The position numbers and the translations under genes are program-made. From Viridibacillus sp050279675 (GTDB taxonomy: Bacteria; Bacillota; Bacilli; Bacillales_A; Planococcaceae), in contig NZ_JBNNUK010000006.1 in assembly GCF_050279675.1 (NCBI RefSeq), positions 142,078-206,077 on the forward strand: 64,000 nt of DNA, written 5' to 3'. Below the pieces are notes generated by a model. That model made no database searches. It was given only the letters and a program-made list of their open reading frames with translations, and was not told the DNA's origin. Positions 15,644 through 24,952 of this stretch are shown here, one piece after another. The number at the start of each line of letters is the position of its first letter. The first letter of the stretch is position 1.

Positions 15644-16432
15644 TTATACTGTTACAACTTTAGTAGGTTCTTCTGCATCGGTATCTAATAACGTAACAAA
15701 TTCACCTGGCATGATTCCACATGATTGCAACGTTTGAGATACACTCATTCGAGCCAAATCTTTCATATTATTATCCTTACTCAAATGGGAAAGATAAATA
15801 CGTGTTGGTTTTTGTTCTACAACTTCGCTCATAGCAACAGCAGCATCTTCGTTTGATACGTGTCCAACATCACTGAGTATACGACGTTTTGTAGACCAAG
15901 GATAACTCCCCATTTGCAACATACTTACATCATGATTACTTTCAAAAACAAAGGAATCTGCACCTTTGATAATCCCTTTCATCCGATCACTGACATAACC
16001 TGTATCTGTAATAACTACAAGTTTACGACCATTTTCATGGAAAGTATAAAACATAGGATCGGCAGCATCATGAGAAACAGCAAATGATTCGACATCTAAT
16101 GAGCCGAATGATTGCACTGTCTCCATATCAAATTGGTAGCGTTGTTCTAATGGAATATTACCCACTTTGTCATCCATTGCAGCCCATGTTTTAGCGTTGG
16201 CGTAAACTGGAACATGATATTTACGTGCTAAAACACCCACGCCTCTTATGTGATCAATATGTTCATGCGTTACAAAAATACCGCTTAGTTTTTTTATATC
16301 GCGATCAACTTTTGCAAAAAGCTGCTCCATTTTCTTGCCTGTAAGACCCGCATCTACAATAAATGCATGGTCCTCATTTTCTACATAAATAGCATTACCC
16401 GTACTGCCACTTGCTAATACACTGAACTGCAT
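15644..16432 (-). CDS. walJ: WalJ (YycJ), metallo-beta-lactamase-fold hydrolase
   Basis: 262 residues of the MBL fold. Metal ligands are visible in THEHIDHIRGVGVL (the HxHxDH motif), SHDAADP, VITDTGYVSD and LSHLSKDNN. It is the last gene of the WalRK operon. In relatives it links the essential cell-wall two-component system with DNA replication or repair, perhaps through 5'-exonuclease activity; the exact substrate is unsettled. It starts 12 bases after the walI stop. Confidence 0.95.
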   Translation of the reverse strand: MQFSVLASGSTGNAIYVENEDHAFIVDAGLTGKKMEQLFAKVDRDIKKLSGIFVTHEHIDHIRGVGVLARKYHVPVYANAKTWAAMDDKVGNIPLEQRYQFDMETVQSFGSLDVESFAVSHDAADPMFYTFHENGRKLVVITDTGYVSDRMKGIIKGADSFVFESNHDVSMLQMGSYPWSTKRRILSDVGHVSNEDAAVAMSEVVEQKPTRIYLSHLSKDNNMKDLARMSVSQTLQSCGIMPGEFVTLLDTDAEEPTKVVTV

Positions 16433-16444
16433 AGTAAAGACTCC

Positions 16445-17263
16445 TTATTCACTTTCTAATTCTTTATCATTTTCTATTGCTTGAATATCGATAACTTGAC
16501 CATCTACCGCATTAACGAAATAATCCGCTTCGTCCCCCTCAGCAAAATCAACACGGATATGCCATGTTGGCGCAAGAACTTGAGTTTCTATTAAAGGAGC
16601 AAATGTATAGTAGCCAAGCTGTGGTTTATTAATTTCCGAATCTTGCTTTAACAATCCTTTTTCATATAGTACTTTGATTGCTTCACTAGCAGTGAAACCC
16701 ATGCTTTTTTCACCAAATGCCTCTAATGATTCGAACATTGTTTGTTCATAACCTGTCACTGCTAAGTCTTTATTCCATTGCAATGTTACCCTCGCATTTT
16801 TATTAAAATAGATTACGCGATTGTCAATTTGTTGGAAAAAGATTGCTTCTCTTTTTTCTTCATCTATACGCCAAAGTTTATACGTTTCTCCCGCATACAC
16901 ATACTTTTGCATAAATTCTGCAAAACTCGTGGCATCTTTAATGTTTCTAAGTGCTATTGGTTTTTCGAATTTTAAAGTCCGTATAGAACCATTTGTGATG
17001 TCATACTGCTGATTATCAATTCCCTTGATGTCGGTCGGTTTAAAGTGCTTGATTTGACCAGATATATACGAAATTTTTTCATTTTTAACAGGTAAACCTT
17101 TAACCGTAATGTTCTCATCTTCTAAGCGCTCTTCTAACGATGCTTCTCCAACTTTCTCAACATCTTGATCCTCATTATATCGATTGACATAAAGTGAATA
17201 AAGGAAAACGTTTAGTAATGAAAATACAATGATGAAAATTGTTTTCGTTTTACTCCAATCCAA
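16445..17263 (-). CDS. walI: WalI (YycI), membrane regulator of WalK
   Basis: 272 residues from a TTG at 17263 (LDWSKTKTIFIIVFSLLNVF), which has GGGAGG 8 bases upstream and fits the known N-terminus of the family; longer frames upstream lie inside walH. One membrane span (about 6-27) anchors an extracytoplasmic YycI domain. With WalH it forms a complex that modulates the WalK kinase. The start overlaps the walH stop by 14 bases, suggesting translational coupling. Confidence 0.92.
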   Translation of the reverse strand: MDWSKTKTIFIIVFSLLNVFLYSLYVNRYNEDQDVEKVGEASLEERLEDENITVKGLPVKNEKISYISGQIKHFKPTDIKGIDNQQYDITNGSIRTLKFEKPIALRNIKDATSFAEFMQKYVYAGETYKLWRIDEEKREAIFFQQIDNRVIYFNKNARVTLQWNKDLAVTGYEQTMFESLEAFGEKSMGFTASEAIKVLYEKGLLKQDSEINKPQLGYYTFAPLIETQVLAPTWHIRVDFAEGDEADYFVNAVDGQVIDIQAIENDKELESE

Positions 17264-18614
17264 TTTGGCCACCTCCCGCAATAACAGGTGATAAATGTTC
17301 CCACTTACCATTAATACTATAGAACCACATTGGCTCCAATGTGAATAAATTTGGATTATCATTTTTAGTTAAGTAATAACCTGGCCGAACTTCCTCAATA
17401 TCTTCATAGTTAATATCTTTTCTATCCTTTAGTTTTTCTATTGCCTCTGGTCCGGATATTAACTTACCATCATTCCTTACTAAAGGAATAGGAACCGGCT
17501 GGTAGTATGGGCGATAATACTTCGAGATGCGATCGTTACCCTCATCCCAATAAGTCGAAATTTCCGTTAAGGTAACTGATCGGTCACTAAAGACTGGCTG
17601 ATCTTCTAAATACATTTGATACGTAACTTTTTGATTACCATAATCTACTTCGTTATAACGGAAAACGCCTGTCCAGCCACCATGCTCATTTATAAAATTA
17701 AATGTATTCAAAATAAGATCAGACTCTAACGCCTTTTCTTTGTTATCTACAATGGATGTATTAACGAAATTGAGTGTTTTCTTTGTAACATCAATAGTCA
17801 TTAATGATTTATCATCTGTGTACTTTTCTGTACTAGTTGCTTCATCTGGACTACGTTTTACAATATTAGGATTAGAGAAAAGCGCATTTTTATAACGAAT
17901 AATAGGATCTGATTCAACTATATAAGTGTATTTAGGCATGTTAATAGCCTTTGCTGGCAAATAGAAACTCTTCGCTCCCTCACGTTCAATCTCAAGATAA
18001 TTTCGAAAGCTTTTTGCCACTGTTACTACATTAGTTTGGAAGTGTTTTCCGCTTTGGACTTTTATTTTAGCTTTATACAGTTTATTATTTTTTGAATTAG
18101 CAAAAAAAACAATAAGCTCATTATTAGACATGCTACTATTGCTTAGCTTATTCCAATCAATAATCATACGATTAAATGATGCTTCAGTTATTTTTTTGTT
18201 CTGTGTGGGTAATAGGTTTTGAAAAAATACAGGGAAAGGTATTTCTCCTGTATAAAACAAAGTCATGCGATTATTGACACCTATTAGTTCATTGAGCCTT
18301 TTATCGTCTAAATTATTGCTTACAAGTGTCAAATCTGAAAGTTCCCATTTTTTCATTTCACTTAAAATAGGGTCCATCTTAACACTTTCATTAGTACCTT
18401 TCCACTTTCCATTCATATGAAAAATCATTCGATAGGGCTTAATGACATCTGAAATTTGAGATTGTTTACCAATTGAACTATCTAGGACTTTCGGTTTTTC
18501 GATTGTTTCATAGTTTGGTTTGTAAGTCCAAATAGAAAATGTAAGTGTAATACTCAAAAAGACGAGGACGAATAGAGCGATAGACTTTATTTGCTCAACA
18601 TACTTCAATCCCAT
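17250..18614 (-). CDS. walH: WalH (YycH), membrane regulator of WalK
   Basis: 454 residues with an N-terminal membrane anchor (about 10-28, SIALFVLVFLSITLTFSIWT) and a large extracytoplasmic YycH domain. It works with WalI to adjust WalK activity and so the expression of peptidoglycan hydrolases. It overlaps the walK end by 10 bases and the walI start by 14 bases. Confidence 0.93.
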   Translation of the reverse strand: MGLKYVEQIKSIALFVLVFLSITLTFSIWTYKPNYETIEKPKVLDSSIGKQSQISDVIKPYRMIFHMNGKWKGTNESVKMDPILSEMKKWELSDLTLVSNNLDDKRLNELIGVNNRMTLFYTGEIPFPVFFQNLLPTQNKKITEASFNRMIIDWNKLSNSSMSNNELIVFFANSKNNKLYKAKIKVQSGKHFQTNVVTVAKSFRNYLEIEREGAKSFYLPAKAINMPKYTYIVESDPIIRYKNALFSNPNIVKRSPDEATSTEKYTDDKSLMTIDVTKKTLNFVNTSIVDNKEKALESDLILNTFNFINEHGGWTGVFRYNEVDYGNQKVTYQMYLEDQPVFSDRSVTLTEISTYWDEGNDRISKYYRPYYQPVPIPLVRNDGKLISGPEAIEKLKDRKDINYEDIEEVRPGYYLTKNDNPNLFTLEPMWFYSINGKWEHLSPVIAGGGQIGLE

Positions 18615-20428
18615 TCACCTGCCTCATCTAATTCATATGGCAATGTGAAGAAGATCGTTGTACCATGTCCTTCCTCACTTTCTGCCCAAATTTTACCACC
18701 ATGAGCATAAATCATTTCCCTAGAAATTGCTAAGCCTAAACCAGTTCCCCCCATAGAGCGGGCTCTAGCACGGTCTACACGATAAAAACGGTCAAAGATA
18801 CGGTCAACATTTTCTTTCGGTATCCCCATACCATCATCGGAAATCATGACTTTTAAAATTCCTTCTTGTGCCGTTACTCCAAAGCGAATATTGCCACCAT
18901 CTGGTGAGTATTTTAATGCATTCGAAATAATATTATCAATGACTTGTGTAATTTTATCAGTATCTAGTTCTACATAGCATGGTGTATCTGAGATGTGTCG
19001 TTGGAATTCTACGTTTTTTGATTTTGACATTTCAAAGCGGTCAATAATACGGTCAAAAAATTTATTAAAATCTACAATATCTGCATTTAACTCATATTCT
19101 CTACTATCCATACGTGATAGTTGTAATAGGTCATTTACAAGGCGAATCATTCGCTCTGTTTCTGTTTGTGTTACATTTAAAAAAGTAGGCGCTATATTTT
19201 CATCTCGCCATGCACCATCCGCTAATGCTTCTAAGTAGCTACGCATTGTTGTTAATGGTGTACGAAGTTCATGCGAAACGTTAGATACAAATTCACGGCG
19301 CTCCATTTCAATCTTCTCTTGTTCAGTAATATCATGCAGAACTGTAATTAAACCATTTACAAAACCAGTTTCTTTTTGAATAACAGAGAAATTTGCCCGC
19401 CAAATATACGGTCGTTCCGGTGCACTAAAATCTAGATTCACAGCATCTTTCATATGGATTAAATCTTCAAAAGAATACTCCTCTTCTAATCCTAAAACAG
19501 AAATAAGTGGGCGTCCCATTAGTTCATCGTCTTCACTATTTAAAAGCTGTTGTGCAGGTGTATTGATTAGTATAATACGACCTTTTCGATCGGTCGCTAT
19601 TACACCATCTGTCATATTAGCTAAAACGGATGCAAGCTTTCTTCGTTCACCCTCTGTTGTGGATTGCGCTTCCTGGAGCCTATTTGTTAAATGATTAAAG
19701 GCTATTGCTAGTTGGCCAATTTCATCATTGCCATAGACGCGTACTTTGCGTGAATAATTCCCTTTAGCCATTGCTTGAGCTTGTTTTCTCATATCTGATA
19801 TTGGTTTCGTAATTGTTTTTGCGATGAAAATACCAAGTATAACTGTAATGGCTAAAGCAAGTGCTGTGCCCCCAGCCAAAATACGATTGATCTCATTCAT
19901 CTGTCCAAAAACACTTTCAATATTCGATTTTAAATAGACAGTTCCAATGACCTTACCATTGGAAGTAATAGGCGTCGCTACTAACCATACACGTGTTTTG
20001 GTTTGATCATCTAATGCGATTTTTTCCGAACGAGTTGGAGTAGCTATTGATTGGCGCACTAATTTCTCCGTCGCGCGCTGTCCAACGATGGACTGATTGC
20101 TCGCATCAGATGTAGCTAAAATACGATAGCGTGCATCGATAACTTGAATTTCACTTATATCCCCAGAGGATATTCCACCTAATACCGATTTCAAACTTTG
20201 CTCCAACGAAGGATCAGCTTCAGTTCTTTCTTTTAAAAGCTCCTCTTTAACACTAAATGTCACTAGTTTTAAACGGTCGTTAACAGATGTTTGAAAGTTT
20301 TCCTTTAATGTTTGTTCCAATTCGCGGACGAAATAGAATCCTATAATTTGCATAGCTATTACAATTAATAGCACGTAAACTAGTACTAGCTTTACATGAA
20401 CGGATTTGAAAAAACGGACTTTCTGCAT
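18605..20428 (-). CDS. walK: WalK (YycG), essential cell-wall sensor kinase
   Basis: 607 residues. Order: membrane span (about 12-32), extracytoplasmic PAS-like domain, second span (about 183-205), HAMP (TKPISDMRKQAQAMAKGNYS), cytoplasmic PAS (GVIATDRKGRIILIN), HisKA with the phospho-acceptor in FVSNVSHELRTPLTTM, and an ATPase domain with VIDNIISNALKYSPDG, DDGMGIP and GTGLGLAISREM. It phosphorylates WalR in response to cell-wall metabolism and division status. It starts 5 bases after walR and overlaps walH. Confidence 0.97.
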   Translation of the reverse strand: MQKVRFFKSVHVKLVLVYVLLIVIAMQIIGFYFVRELEQTLKENFQTSVNDRLKLVTFSVKEELLKERTEADPSLEQSLKSVLGGISSGDISEIQVIDARYRILATSDASNQSIVGQRATEKLVRQSIATPTRSEKIALDDQTKTRVWLVATPITSNGKVIGTVYLKSNIESVFGQMNEINRILAGGTALALAITVILGIFIAKTITKPISDMRKQAQAMAKGNYSRKVRVYGNDEIGQLAIAFNHLTNRLQEAQSTTEGERRKLASVLANMTDGVIATDRKGRIILINTPAQQLLNSEDDELMGRPLISVLGLEEEYSFEDLIHMKDAVNLDFSAPERPYIWRANFSVIQKETGFVNGLITVLHDITEQEKIEMERREFVSNVSHELRTPLTTMRSYLEALADGAWRDENIAPTFLNVTQTETERMIRLVNDLLQLSRMDSREYELNADIVDFNKFFDRIIDRFEMSKSKNVEFQRHISDTPCYVELDTDKITQVIDNIISNALKYSPDGGNIRFGVTAQEGILKVMISDDGMGIPKENVDRIFDRFYRVDRARARSMGGTGLGLAISREMIYAHGGKIWAESEEGHGTTIFFTLPYELDEAGEWD

Positions 20429-20433
20429 GTACT

Positions 20434-21144
20434 TTACTCCTGTTCAGGATTTCTTAAATAATATCCTACGCCACGGCGTGTAACAATCCATGCTGGATGA
20501 CTTGGGTTGTCTTCAATCTTCTCACGTAAGCGGCGGATTGTTACATCCACAGTACGAACATCTCCAAAATAGTCATAGCCCCATACCGTTTGCAATAAAT
20601 GCTCACGCGTCATAACTTGACCAATATGTTTTGCTAGATAATGTAGTAATTCAAATTCACGATGTGTCAGTTCAATTGCTTCATCGCGTTTTAATACTAA
20701 ATACGCTTCTGGTTGAATGACAAGCGAGCCAACTACGATATCGCTTGAAGTTTCTTCTTGCTCTTCTGTTGCTACAGTTGATTGGTGGCGGCGCATATTC
20801 GCTTTTACACGGGCGATTAATTCGCGAGTACTAAATGGTTTAGTCACATAATCATCTGCGCCTAATTCTAAACCTAATACTTTATCAATTTCGGAGTCTT
20901 TCGCTGTTAACATAATAATAGGTATATCATATTTCTTTCGTACTTCACGGCATACTTCTATACCATCTCTTTTCGGTAACATGATATCTAGAAGCATTAA
21001 ATCTGGTTTGATTTCTTCCACTTTCTCAAGTGCTTCATCACCATCATAGGCACAAATAACTTTGTAACCCTCTTTTATCAAATTAAATTGTAGTATATCT
21101 GCAATCGGTTTTTCATCATCTACAACTAATATTGTCTTGTCCAC
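20434..21144 (-). CDS. walR: WalR (YycF), essential cell-wall response regulator
   Basis: 236 residues from a GTG at 21144 (VDKTILVVDDEKPIADI), preceded by GAAGGGAAG; the ATG six codons earlier lacks a ribosome site. A receiver domain contains the phosphorylation aspartate in LMLLDIMLP and the conserved lysine in DDYVTKPFS. The OmpR-type winged helix ends RTVDVTIRRLREKIEDNP. It controls autolysin and peptidoglycan remodelling genes; the adjacent M23 peptidase gene is a plausible target. First gene of walRKHIJ. Confidence 0.97.
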   Translation of the reverse strand: MDKTILVVDDEKPIADILQFNLIKEGYKVICAYDGDEALEKVEEIKPDLMLLDIMLPKRDGIEVCREVRKKYDIPIIMLTAKDSEIDKVLGLELGADDYVTKPFSTRELIARVKANMRRHQSTVATEEQEETSSDIVVGSLVIQPEAYLVLKRDEAIELTHREFELLHYLAKHIGQVMTREHLLQTVWGYDYFGDVRTVDVTIRRLREKIEDNPSHPAWIVTRRGVGYYLRNPEQE

Positions 21145-21274
21145 GTTTATACTTCCCTTCATATATGAATTGGATTTATGTTGTCAATTAACGTTAGTTT
21201 TCGTATATTCCATATCTTTAACTCTATCATGCTTTAGCCTTCTGTGCATCTTTTGGAATTCAAGGCACATTGAA

Positions 21275-21288
21275 GTTTCCCGGGGAAT
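21275..21288. promoter_or_regulatory. Noc-binding-site-like sequence upstream of walR
   Basis: GTTTCCCGGGGAAT matches the Noc site consensus ATTTCCCGGGAAAT at 12 of 14 positions. A noc gene is present at 38703-39563. A single near-match may be chance. Confidence 0.35.
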
Positions 21289-21333
21289 AATTTTATTCTT
21301 AACCCATTTTACAAAGAACTCTATGTAAAAAAA

Positions 21334-21358
21334 ACAGTCCACTTGCATAACGGACTGT
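21334..21358 (-). terminator. Terminator of the M23 peptidase gene
   Basis: ACAGTCC (21334-21340) pairs with GGACTGT (21352-21358). On the minus strand a run of Ts (21327-21333) follows. Confidence 0.85.
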
Positions 21359-21369
21359 ATCGTTCTATT

Positions 21370-22836
21370 TTATTTTAATACATTTAACGGGTTTAGTAAT
21401 TTTCCATTTTTAGACACCTCAAAATGTAAGTGTACGCCTGTTGAATTACCTGTTGTACCCATTACCCCTAATTTTGAACCTTGCGCTACAACTTGTCCCA
21501 CTTCCACATCAATAGATGCCAGGTGCCCATAGACTGTTTGAAAGCCGTTATTATGATCAATTGTTACTTTATTGCCGTAAGTTCCATCCACACCTGCAAA
21601 TGTGACTTCACCGTTATCAGCTGCTTTAATTGTAAAACCATCCGGTCTAGCAATATCGAGTCCTCGATGTAATTCGCCCCAACGATAGCCCATTTCACTT
21701 GAAATGTAACCACCTTCTGCTGGCCATTCAAAGCTTCCACTCCCACGCGAAGGTACTTCCTTTGTTCCCTTCACGATTACACGTGTTTCTGCTTCCTTCA
21801 TAACAGATTGCGTCGTTACATTTTCTAAAGCAGGCTCACCGTCTATTTCAGTAATTATATGTCTTACTAGTTTTTTGCCGTCCACGCCTTTTTGTTTTAC
21901 TTCTTTCTCGCCAGTCAGCATTTTTTCATCTTTTTTTATAATTGTTTTATGCTCTATTTTCTCGGACTTTATGGATTCTTTTGTTAGTTCGATATTAATC
22001 CAAGGCTCTAATTCTGCTACTTTAATGGTATTTCCAATTGTTAGGGATTTTTCATCTGTTAAATCTTCATTTAGTTTCAAAAGCTTAGAAGTTGAAAGGT
22101 TATATTTAGCTGCAATACTACTAAGTGTATCGCCTTTTTTAATGGTATAAGGTTTCTCTAGAAGCTTGCCTTTTGTTAGTAATTTAACAGCTTCCTTTGT
22201 AGTTAATACATTAGCTGGATCTGTATACTCAGTCATCCCAGCTACAGATTGTTTTATAGAAACATCCACAATACGTGTTTCGTTTTTCTTTAATGGTGGT
22301 AAAGTTTTATGATTATTTTCCATAGCATCCAACGACTTAAGCTCTTCGGCTGAAACATACTGTAATTTAAGCTGGCGAATTGTTTCATCATATGCATCGA
22401 TATCTTTGACATAGGTAGCCACTTCACCATCGATAAGTAATGCAAATGCTGAAGCTTTAACTGTTAAAGCTTCATCTAGCTTTTTTAAAGTATCTTCGTC
22501 ATTTGTTTCCTCTTGGAAAACTTGCTCTGATATAACGGATAAATCTGACGTAGCATCAAGAGACAGATCATCGTATTGTGTACTAGCCTTTTTCACTTTG
22601 TCTTCAATATGTTGATCAATCAACTTTTCATTGGATACTGCTCCAATGTATTGATTCTTAATGTATATATGATAAATTTTATGCAATTGATTGGCTTCCG
22701 AAGCATTTGCATAACTATTACTCCATCCTACTAATGATACGAAGAATATTGTGATAGTTGCTACTTTCAGTGCTGTTAATTGGCAGATTCGTTTAAAAAA
22801 TATAGAGTTCTCACTACTATTCCGTTTCAAACGCAT
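21370..22836 (-). CDS. LysM-G5-M23 peptidoglycan endopeptidase
   Basis: 488 residues. An N-terminal hydrophobic segment (about 25-45, VATITIFFVSLVGWSNSYANA) looks like an export signal. A helical region is followed by a LysM wall-binding domain (about 226-270, YTIKKGDTLSSIAAKYNLS), a G5 domain (about 272-350) and a C-terminal M23 metallopeptidase. Zinc ligands are in HRGLDIARP, the YGHL segment and HLHFEV. It probably cleaves peptide cross-links in the wall. A position directly upstream of walR suggests co-regulation by the Wal system, though I could not find a clear WalR box. Confidence 0.93.
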   Translation of the reverse strand: MRLKRNSSENSIFFKRICQLTALKVATITIFFVSLVGWSNSYANASEANQLHKIYHIYIKNQYIGAVSNEKLIDQHIEDKVKKASTQYDDLSLDATSDLSVISEQVFQEETNDEDTLKKLDEALTVKASAFALLIDGEVATYVKDIDAYDETIRQLKLQYVSAEELKSLDAMENNHKTLPPLKKNETRIVDVSIKQSVAGMTEYTDPANVLTTKEAVKLLTKGKLLEKPYTIKKGDTLSSIAAKYNLSTSKLLKLNEDLTDEKSLTIGNTIKVAELEPWINIELTKESIKSEKIEHKTIIKKDEKMLTGEKEVKQKGVDGKKLVRHIITEIDGEPALENVTTQSVMKEAETRVIVKGTKEVPSRGSGSFEWPAEGGYISSEMGYRWGELHRGLDIARPDGFTIKAADNGEVTFAGVDGTYGNKVTIDHNNGFQTVYGHLASIDVEVGQVVAQGSKLGVMGTTGNSTGVHLHFEVSKNGKLLNPLNVLK

Positions 22837-23190
22837 GGTAAGCTCCTTTCGTTTTATTGATATAAATCAATTATTACTTACAAGAGTTATGTCGAAATCA
22901 AGCCTCTCTAATTTAACATATTCCAATTTCCAATTGAACATATTACACTTGATGTCACTAAAATGTATAATTAACTCCATTTATTTTGAATTTATTACAA
23001 ATCAAGGTTCAAATTAGGTAATTTTTATATATTATAAACATTTTTTGTAAACATTATTCACCATACTACTCTCTATATATACAAAAATCTCATTTCATTT
23101 TTGTGATAATTGTTACAATATAACTCTTTGCACTTTTGCATTTTTGAAAATTCCGTTAAAATTAAGTTAGAATTATTAGTTTTTTAGAGA
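22837..23190. other. Divergent promoter region
   Basis: About 350 AT-rich bases between the divergent M23 and YitT-type genes, expected to contain both promoters. No further gene or clear operator was identified. Confidence 0.6.
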
Positions 23191-23205
23191 ATGGGGGAGA
23201 TTAGT

Positions 23206-24123
23206 TTGAGTGACTCAAACAGGAGTATGGAAGACATTTTAGCCGAAGCAAAAAAAATCAATGATAGGAATAGGAAAACGTCTAAAGCTCGTTTACTAAA
23301 ACGCATTATTATGGTGATGACCGGTGCTATTATTATGGCCATTGGCTTGGAACAATTTCTTGTACCAAACAATATTTTAGATGGTGGAATTGTTGGTATA
23401 TCTATTATTGTTTCCCACCTTAGCGGTTTACAACTAGGATTATTTATTTTCCTCTTGAACATACCCTTCTTTTTCCTCGGTTATAAGCAAATAGGGAAAA
23501 CCTTTGCCTTATCAACCGCGTTAGGAATTACTACTCTATCTATAGCAACGGTTCTATTACACCCAATTGAACCTTTCACAAACGATTTACTATTATCTAC
23601 AGTATTTGGCGGAATCGTTCTTGGCACTGGTGTCGGTATCGTTATCCGCTACGGTGGCTCTCTTGATGGGACCGAAATTATGGCCATTCTATTTAACAAA
23701 AATTCTCCGTTCTCTGTCGGCGAAATCATTATGTTCTTCAACTTAATCATTTTCGCTATAGCCGGTTTTATTTTCACATGGGAACAAGCAATGTATTCAG
23801 TTCTAGCCTATTTCATTGCTTACAAAACCATCGATGTAGTTATTCAAGGACTTGATGAATCGAAATCCGTCTATATTATCAGCGAAGAATATGAAGAAAT
23901 CGGGCGTGCTATTATGGATCGTCTAGGTCGTGGGGTAACGTATCTAATTGGAGAAGGGGCTTATACTGGTGACAGGAAAAAAGTGATTTTCACGGTGATC
24001 ACTAGACTAGAAGAATCTAAACTAACAACAATTGTAGAAGAACTCGATAATCATGCATTCCTGGCAATTGGCAATATCGCCGAAGTTCGTGGTGGACGCT
24101 TTAAGAAGAAAGATATTCACTAA
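23206..24123 (+). CDS. YitT-family membrane protein (DUF161/DUF2179)
   Basis: 305 residues from a TTG at 23206 with GGGGGAG 6 bases upstream; the ATG at 23191 is in frame but lacks a ribosome site. Five or six hydrophobic segments include GAIIMAIGLEQFLVPNNILD, IRYGGSLDGTEI and TWEQAMYSVLAYFIAYKTID. A cytoplasmic DUF2179 domain follows (about 225-300; VYIISEEYEEIGRAIMDRLG). The family is conserved in spore formers and its function is unknown. It is one of the few plus-strand genes left of oriC and has its own strong terminator. Confidence 0.9.
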   Translation: MSDSNRSMEDILAEAKKINDRNRKTSKARLLKRIIMVMTGAIIMAIGLEQFLVPNNILDGGIVGISIIVSHLSGLQLGLFIFLLNIPFFFLGYKQIGKTFALSTALGITTLSIATVLLHPIEPFTNDLLLSTVFGGIVLGTGVGIVIRYGGSLDGTEIMAILFNKNSPFSVGEIIMFFNLIIFAIAGFIFTWEQAMYSVLAYFIAYKTIDVVIQGLDESKSVYIISEEYEEIGRAIMDRLGRGVTYLIGEGAYTGDRKKVIFTVITRLEESKLTTIVEELDNHAFLAIGNIAEVRGGRFKKKDIH

Positions 24124-24166
24124 ATGCAAAAGGCTAATTCTCTTTAGAGAATTAGCCTTTTGCATT
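24123..24166 (+). terminator. Strong terminator after the YitT-type gene
   Basis: A perfect 20-bp stem (AATGCAAAAGGCTAATTCTC, 24123-24142; complement at 24147-24166) with a TTTA loop. The T-rich arms allow function in both directions. Confidence 0.92.
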
Positions 24167-24185
24167 TATATTAAAGTATCAATCG

Positions 24186-24723
24186 CTATGCTCTTTTCCG
24201 TTCTTTGTTGCATTTGCGTAAATAAACGAGAAAACCAATCTTAATAATAAAAGTCGCTGCTGACATGATAAATAAGAAAGTAAATTGTAACATCCAAAAT
24301 GTATTCATTATTAAAGTCATAGTAAACAGCGACAGCAAGTGTATTGAAAGATGCCACATACCCATCTTATTAGTCATTTTACTCAATTTCACAATAGCTA
24401 AAGGAGTAAAAACTGACTGAATAACAACGAAAAGAAACTATACTTGAATAACTTGCAACAATGCATAGCCTAAATCGTTGTACTCATCCCAGTTATAAGA
24501 GGCCCTCACTTGATCTTATAAGAAAAAATGTGGCAGTGGATACACAGTCAGTACTATTGCTAATAGCTGAGCTCTCATCGTTTCTTTTCCTTCAGTAGCT
24601 ATTTTTGCAATACCGCTAGAAATTAAAATGTAACCTATAAACTTAGGTATTATATCTACAACTATATATATTAATTAGAAGAAAGAGATATCCAATAAAT
24701 AAATGCTTGAAGCCTTCACTCAT
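24186..24723 (-). pseudogene. Decayed integral membrane protein gene
   Basis: Reading the minus strand from an ATG at 24723 gives MSEGFKHLFIGYLFLLINIY, then a frameshift inside an ATATATATA run near 24664-24672. It continues VVDIIPKFIGYILISSGIAK to an in-frame TAA, then DQVRASYNWDEYNDLGYALL to an in-frame TAG. An intact tail of 68 codons follows (24186-24392, several hydrophobic segments). The pieces join into one four- to five-span membrane protein of about 178 residues. I do not recognise the family. No intact gene remains. Confidence 0.7.
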
Positions 24724-24898
24724 TTACTTACCTACTTAGTTAGTTAGTATAATCGGATCCTTCAATTGCTTTAATTGATAATATAGTGTATTTCCTAACC
24801 AACTAATTAAAATAACACTTATTACTCCCCAAAACTATTTCGCCTCCAAATAAATCCCACTTCAAAACAATATAGTTAATATTATACAGTTTAAAAAG

Positions 24899-24945
24899 AC
24901 AAAAAAAGCGGAGAAAATTTCCCCCACCTTTTGTCTATTTATTAA
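24899..24945 (-). terminator. Probable terminator of purA
   Basis: On the minus strand GGGGGAAATTTTCTCC followed by GC and seven Ts, flanked by AGACAAAA/TTTTGTCT. The stem includes G-T pairs, so it is weaker than others here. It is directly after the purA stop. Confidence 0.6.
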
Positions 24946-24952
24946 TTTTTAC

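Noticed and set aside
16445..17362. Longer walI start at 17362
   Set aside because: The extra 33 residues lie within walH in another frame and lack a ribosome site; the TTG at 17263 has GGGAGG and gives the family N-terminus.
22837..23190. WalR binding box before the M23 peptidase gene
   Set aside because: Single TGTAAT-like half-sites occur in AT-rich DNA, but no pair with the proper 5-base spacing was found.
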